64,000 nt of DNA from Mycobacterium sp. (GTDB lineage Bacteria > Actinomycetota > Actinomycetes > Mycobacteriales > Mycobacteriaceae): positions 62,001 through 126,000 of the forward strand of contig JAKFVT010000062.1 of the NCBI GenBank assembly GCA_021732005.1, in the 5' to 3' direction. Positions 60,385 through 64,000 of this stretch are shown here, piece by piece; the stretch's first letter is position 1, and each line of letters opens with the position of its first letter. The translations under genes and the position numbers were made by a program. Below the pieces are notes generated by a model. It did no database searches, was not told the DNA's origin, and saw only the letters and a program-made list of their open reading frames with translations.

Positions 60385-61070
60385 GTGTGGTCGAAGACGC
60401 GACGGCACCCGCACTGCCGGACAGCGGAGATCAGCCGGTGAGTCCACCGGTTCAGCGGGTACTTCTGGTCTGGGACGCGCCCAACCTGGACATGGGCCTG
60501 GGTTCGATCCTCGGCGGTCGACCGACGGCCGCACACCGGCCGCGATTCGACGCGCTGGGCCGCTGGCTCTTGACCCGCACCGCCGAACTGTCGGCCGGCC
60601 ACCCGGAAGTCTCGGTGGAACCGGAGGCGACAGTGTTCACCAACATCGCGCCCGGCAGCGCGGACGTCGTCCGACCCTGGGTCGAAGCGCTGCGCAACGT
60701 GGGTTTCGCGGTGTTCGCCAAGCCCAAGATCGACGAGGACAGCGACGTCGACTCCGACATGCTTGCCCACATCGAGATGCGTCGCACCGAGGGTCTGGCC
60801 GCCGTGCTGGTCGCCTCGGCCGACGGACAGGCGTTTCGCGCGCCACTGGAGGAAATCGCCAAGGCCGGCACCCCCGCTTACGTGCTCGGATTTCGCGAAC
60901 ATGCCAGCTGGGCGTTAGCGTCGGATACCTTGGAGTTTGTCGACCTGGAGGACATTCCTGGTGTTTTCCGAGAGCCGCTGCCGCGAATCGGCCTAGATTC
61001 GCTCCCAGAGCAGGGGGCATGGCTACAACCGTTCCGGCCGCTGTCCTCATTACTGACATCGCGCGTCTGA
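60381..61070 (+). CDS. NYN (PIN-like) domain protein, Rv0207c-like
   Basis: 229 residues. NYN start VQRVLLVWDAPNLDMGLGSILGG carries the first acidic residue, with further Asp in KPKIDEDSDVDSDMLAHI and LVASADGQAFRAPLEEIAKAGTPAYVLGF; together a PIN-like metal site. NYN proteins are RNA-processing nucleases or nucleotide-binding relatives. In M. tuberculosis the counterpart (Rv0207c) sits between trmB and mmpL3 as here. Coupled to trmB by an ATGA overlap. Confidence 0.8.
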   Translation: MSVVEDATAPALPDSGDQPVSPPVQRVLLVWDAPNLDMGLGSILGGRPTAAHRPRFDALGRWLLTRTAELSAGHPEVSVEPEATVFTNIAPGSADVVRPWVEALRNVGFAVFAKPKIDEDSDVDSDMLAHIEMRRTEGLAAVLVASADGQAFRAPLEEIAKAGTPAYVLGFREHASWALASDTLEFVDLEDIPGVFREPLPRIGLDSLPEQGAWLQPFRPLSSLLTSRV

Positions 61071-61119
61071 GTAGGAGAAACCGATGCGCAGGTCGCAGAA
61101 GATTTGGTTAGGAGCTTAG

Positions 61120-64000
61120 GTGTTCGCCTGGTGGGGTCGAACTGTGTATCGATATCGATACATCGTGATCGGTGTCATGGTCGCGCTATGCCTCGGTGGC
61201 GCCGTATACGGGGCCTCCTTGGGCAAGCACGTCACCCAGAGCGGTTTTTACGACAACGGCAGCGAGTCGGTGCGGGCCTCGACGCTCGCCGACGAGGTGT
61301 ACGGCCGTGACCGCACCAGCCATGTGGTCGCCATCCTGACGCCGCCGGGCGACGAGAAGGTGACTGACAAAAACTGGCAGAAGACAGTCACCGATGAGCT
61401 CGACCAGGTGGTCAAGGACCATCCCGATCAGATCGTGGGCTGGGTCGGCTGGCTGAAAGCCCCCGACACCACCGACCCGACCGTCAATCAGATGAAGACC
61501 GCGGATCTACGTCATACCTTCATCAGCATCCCGCTCAAGGGCGACGACGACGACACCATTCTGAAGAACTACCAGACCATCGAGCCGGCTCTCAAGAAGG
61601 TCAACGGCGGCACTATCCAACTCGCCGGCCTCAATCCGCTGGCCAGCGAGCTCACCGGGACTATCGGCACCGACCAGCAACGCGCCGAGCTCGCGATCGT
61701 CCCGTTGGTGGCCGTGGTCCTGTTCTTCGTCTTCGGCGGCGCCGTCGCGGCCGCGTTGCCCGCCATCATCGGTGGCCTCACCATCGGCGGGGCGCTCGGT
61801 ATCCTCCGGCTGACCGCCGAATTCGGACCGGTGCACTTCTTCGCCCAGCCCGTCGTGACGATGATGGGCTTCGGCATCGCCATCGATTACGGATTGTTCG
61901 TCGTCAGCAGGTTCCGGGAGGAACTCGCCGAAGGTTACGACGTCGAAGCGGCGGTACGGCGGTCGGTGATGACATCGGGCCGCACCGTCGCGTTCTCCTC
62001 GGTCATCATCGTGGCGTCCTCGCTACCGCTTCTGTTGATCCCGCTTGGCTTCCTGCGGTCGATTACCTACGCGATCATCGCTTCGGTGCTGCTCGCGGCC
62101 TTCCTGTCGATCACGGTGCTGCCCGCCACCCTGGGAATTCTGGGCGCCAATGTCGACGCCCTGGGGGTGCGGACTCTGCTCCGGGTGCCGTTCCTGGCGA
62201 ACTGGTCGTTCTCCCGCAGGATCATCGACTGGTTCATCGAAAAAACCCAGAAGACAAAGACCCGCGAGGAAGTCGAAAAGGGATTCTGGGGCCGCCTGGT
62301 CAATGTGGTGATGAAGCGACCTATCGCTTTTGCCGCTCCCATCGTGATCATCATGACGTTGCTCATCATCCCGATGGGGCAGCTGGCGTTGGGCGGGCTC
62401 AGCGAGAAGTACCTGCCGCCGGACAACCCGGTGCGCAGCGCCCAGGAGCAGTTCGACAAAGAGTTCTCCAGTTTCCGTACCGAACCGCTGACCCTGGTCA
62501 TCAAAACCAACAACGGTTCACCGGTCACCGAACAGCAGCTCGACGATCTCCGTGCCGAAGCGCAGACGGTGTCCGGCTTCGCCGGCAGCGACGACCCGGC
62601 GAAGATGTGGGAGGAGCGCTCGGCCCAGAACGGCGGATCAAAGGATCCGTCCGTACGGGTGCTCCAGAACGGCCTGATAGACAGCAGTACCGCACCCCAG
62701 AAGATCGAGCAGTTGCGCGCGCTGACCCCACCTAGGGGTACTACGGTCCTCGTCGGCGGAACGCAGGCGCTGGCACAGGACAGCATTTTGACGCTGTTCG
62801 ACAAGCTGCCGCTGATGGTGCTGATCCTGGTGCTCACCACCACCGTCTTGATGTTCCTGGCGTTCGGCTCGGTGGTGCTTCCCATCAAGGCCGCATTGAT
62901 GAGCGCACTGACGCTGGGCTCCACAATGGGCATTCTGACCTGGATGTTCGTCGAGGGCGGACACGGTTCAGGGCTGTTGAATTACACGCCACAGCCCTTG
63001 TTCGCCCCGATGATCGGTCTGATCATCGCGGTGATCTGGGGTCTGTCCACGGACTACGAGGTGTTCCTGGTCTCCCGGATGGTGGAGGCCCGTGAGCGCG
63101 GCCTGTCCACCGCGGAGGCCATCCGGATCGGCACGGCCACCACCGGCCGACTCATCACCGGTGCCGCGCTGGTACTCGCCGTGGTGGTCGCCGCGTTCGC
63201 GTTCTCCGACCTGGTGGTGATGAAGTATCTGGCCTTCGGTCTGCTGATCGCTTTGCTGCTGGACGCCACCGTCATCCGGATGTTCCTGGTCCCGGCCATC
63301 ATGAAGCTGCTCGGCGACGACTGCTGGTGGGCGCCGCGCTGGATGAAGCGCCTGCAGGTGCGGATCGGCCTCGGTGAGACCCACCTGACCGACGAGCGTA
63401 AGCGGCCGGTCGTGCGGGAACCGGATCCCGCCCTGGTGGGTGCCGGTGCGCCGGTGTCGGCAGCCGAGGCCCGACGCCCGGCGCACGACCCGACCCATCC
63501 CGTCGAGGGCCGCGCGATGCCGCGTGTCGTCGGCCGCGCCGAATACCGCAACCCGCCGCCGCCGCAGGAAGCCCCGTCAGCCGCCGGAACCGCGCGGATG
63601 CCCGATCCGGTCGAAGCCCGCACCGAGATCACCGCCGGCGGGCAGGAGCGCAGCGACCGGGGAATCACCGAAGCACCGACGACCCGGTTCTCGGTGGCCA
63701 AGAACGCCGTCAAGAACGCGGTGAACTCCGCTGCCTCGGCCGCCAAGACCAACCGCCCGCCCGTGCCACCGGCGCCGGATCGGGAGATCGAGTCGTGGCT
63801 CGGTGAGCTGCGGGGTAAGCCCGCTGCGGGTGCCACCCCGCCGCAGCAGCCGTCGGCGCAGCCCACTCAGGCGATGTCGGCTCCAGAGGACGCGACGACG
63901 GCGATCCCGGCTCCGAGGGTGCAGAGTGGGGCTGACGACGTCTCCCCCTCGGTCAGCGCCGAGGAGACTCGCGCCATCCCGGTGAGCAGGCCCGATCAGG
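61120..64000 (+). CDS. mmpL3: MmpL3, trehalose monomycolate transporter (3' end outside window)
   Basis: 960 codons in view; frame open at the right edge. The N terminus FAWWGRTVY and its DUF are those of MmpL3. Two Asp-Tyr relay pairs in RND-type helices are intact: GIAIDYGLF (256/257) and GLSTDYEVF (645/646). Twelve transmembrane helices in two halves, each following a periplasmic domain, then a long Pro/Ala/Arg cytoplasmic tail. MmpL3 flips and exports trehalose monomycolate using proton flow. GTG 61120 has GGAG five bases upstream. A 16-base perfect palindrome, GTATCGATATCGATAC, lies in its first codons (61146-61161). Confidence 0.97.
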   Translation, partial: MFAWWGRTVYRYRYIVIGVMVALCLGGAVYGASLGKHVTQSGFYDNGSESVRASTLADEVYGRDRTSHVVAILTPPGDEKVTDKNWQKTVTDELDQVVKDHPDQIVGWVGWLKAPDTTDPTVNQMKTADLRHTFISIPLKGDDDDTILKNYQTIEPALKKVNGGTIQLAGLNPLASELTGTIGTDQQRAELAIVPLVAVVLFFVFGGAVAAALPAIIGGLTIGGALGILRLTAEFGPVHFFAQPVVTMMGFGIAIDYGLFVVSRFREELAEGYDVEAAVRRSVMTSGRTVAFSSVIIVASSLPLLLIPLGFLRSITYAIIASVLLAAFLSITVLPATLGILGANVDALGVRTLLRVPFLANWSFSRRIIDWFIEKTQKTKTREEVEKGFWGRLVNVVMKRPIAFAAPIVIIMTLLIIPMGQLALGGLSEKYLPPDNPVRSAQEQFDKEFSSFRTEPLTLVIKTNNGSPVTEQQLDDLRAEAQTVSGFAGSDDPAKMWEERSAQNGGSKDPSVRVLQNGLIDSSTAPQKIEQLRALTPPRGTTVLVGGTQALAQDSILTLFDKLPLMVLILVLTTTVLMFLAFGSVVLPIKAALMSALTLGSTMGILTWMFVEGGHGSGLLNYTPQPLFAPMIGLIIAVIWGLSTDYEVFLVSRMVEARERGLSTAEAIRIGTATTGRLITGAALVLAVVVAAFAFSDLVVMKYLAFGLLIALLLDATVIRMFLVPAIMKLLGDDCWWAPRWMKRLQVRIGLGETHLTDERKRPVVREPDPALVGAGAPVSAAEARRPAHDPTHPVEGRAMPRVVGRAEYRNPPPPQEAPSAAGTARMPDPVEARTEITAGGQERSDRGITEAPTTRFSVAKNAVKNAVNSAASAAKTNRPPVPPAPDREIESWLGELRGKPAAGATPPQQPSAQPTQAMSAPEDATTAIPAPRVQSGADDVSPSVSAEETRAIPVSRPDQ

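Overview
The window is high-GC DNA from a mycobacterium, most likely a rapidly growing Mycolicibacterium. Evidence: a nearly complete mmpL3 at the right edge with both Asp-Tyr relay pairs at positions 256/257 and 645/646; many fadE/fadD/lip/echA-type lipid genes; a PGRS-like glycine-rich exported protein; a KstR-type operator; and gene order that, from memory of the M. tuberculosis map, follows the Rv0206c-Rv0228 segment as an interrupted syntenic block. The species cannot be named from the sequence alone. Genes are packed tightly, with many 1-4 bp overlaps, and no stretch above 300 bases lacks a gene. I see no tRNA, rRNA, CRISPR array, insertion sequence or prophage.

Layout. 1-308: tail of an acyl-CoA synthetase. 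310-5024 (minus): compact run of a TmaT-like membrane acyltransferase, a GT1 glycosyltransferase, a glucosamine-kinase-like protein and a SIS-domain sugar isomerase. 5196-8134 (plus): DUF3068 protein (Rv0227c type, linked to lipomannan/LAM maturation) and a polytopic Rv0226c-type protein. 8185-13505 (plus): an inserted coenzyme-B12 diol dehydratase locus (fused large+medium subunit, small subunit, reactivase), then an SRPBCC protein and a TetR regulator behind a perfect palindromic operator. 13502-17572: DUF1003 protein, Rv0225-type glycosyltransferase, Rv0224c-type methyltransferase, Rv0223c-type aldehyde dehydrogenase.

17631-28598: accessory lipid and surface block: HtdZ-like hydratase, FadE5-like dehydrogenase, a 45-residue ORF with a TetR gene, a PGRS-like exported protein, a hotdog protein with a two-subunit acyl-CoA dehydrogenase, and an exported YVTN beta-propeller. 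28700-36902: EchA1-like hydratase, a KstR-site-controlled operon (acyltransferase, FadD, LipC-like esterase, DUF4436), a WS/DGAT and a second LipC-like esterase. 37032-46026: GH6 cellulase, amidohydrolase, ADH + Baeyer-Villiger monooxygenase operon, and LipW-like esterase with a second acyl-CoA dehydrogenase pair. 46084-54210: amidohydrolase, CoA-transferase, Rv0216-type double-hotdog hydratase, FadE3-like dehydrogenase, HutC-type GntR regulator, enoyl-CoA hydratase and FadD4-like ligase. 54263-61070: DUF4436 protein, pckA, two degenerate GTPase-like proteins (Rv0210/Rv0209 type), TrmB and a NYN-domain protein. 61120-end: mmpL3.

The genes suggest two themes. One is building and exporting the mycolate/LAM envelope (TmaT-like, DUF3068, glycosyltransferases, MmpL3). 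The other is acquiring and degrading lipids, sterols and terpenoids (esterases, FadD/FadE pairs, hydratases, BVMO), with several local regulators and clear palindromic operators.
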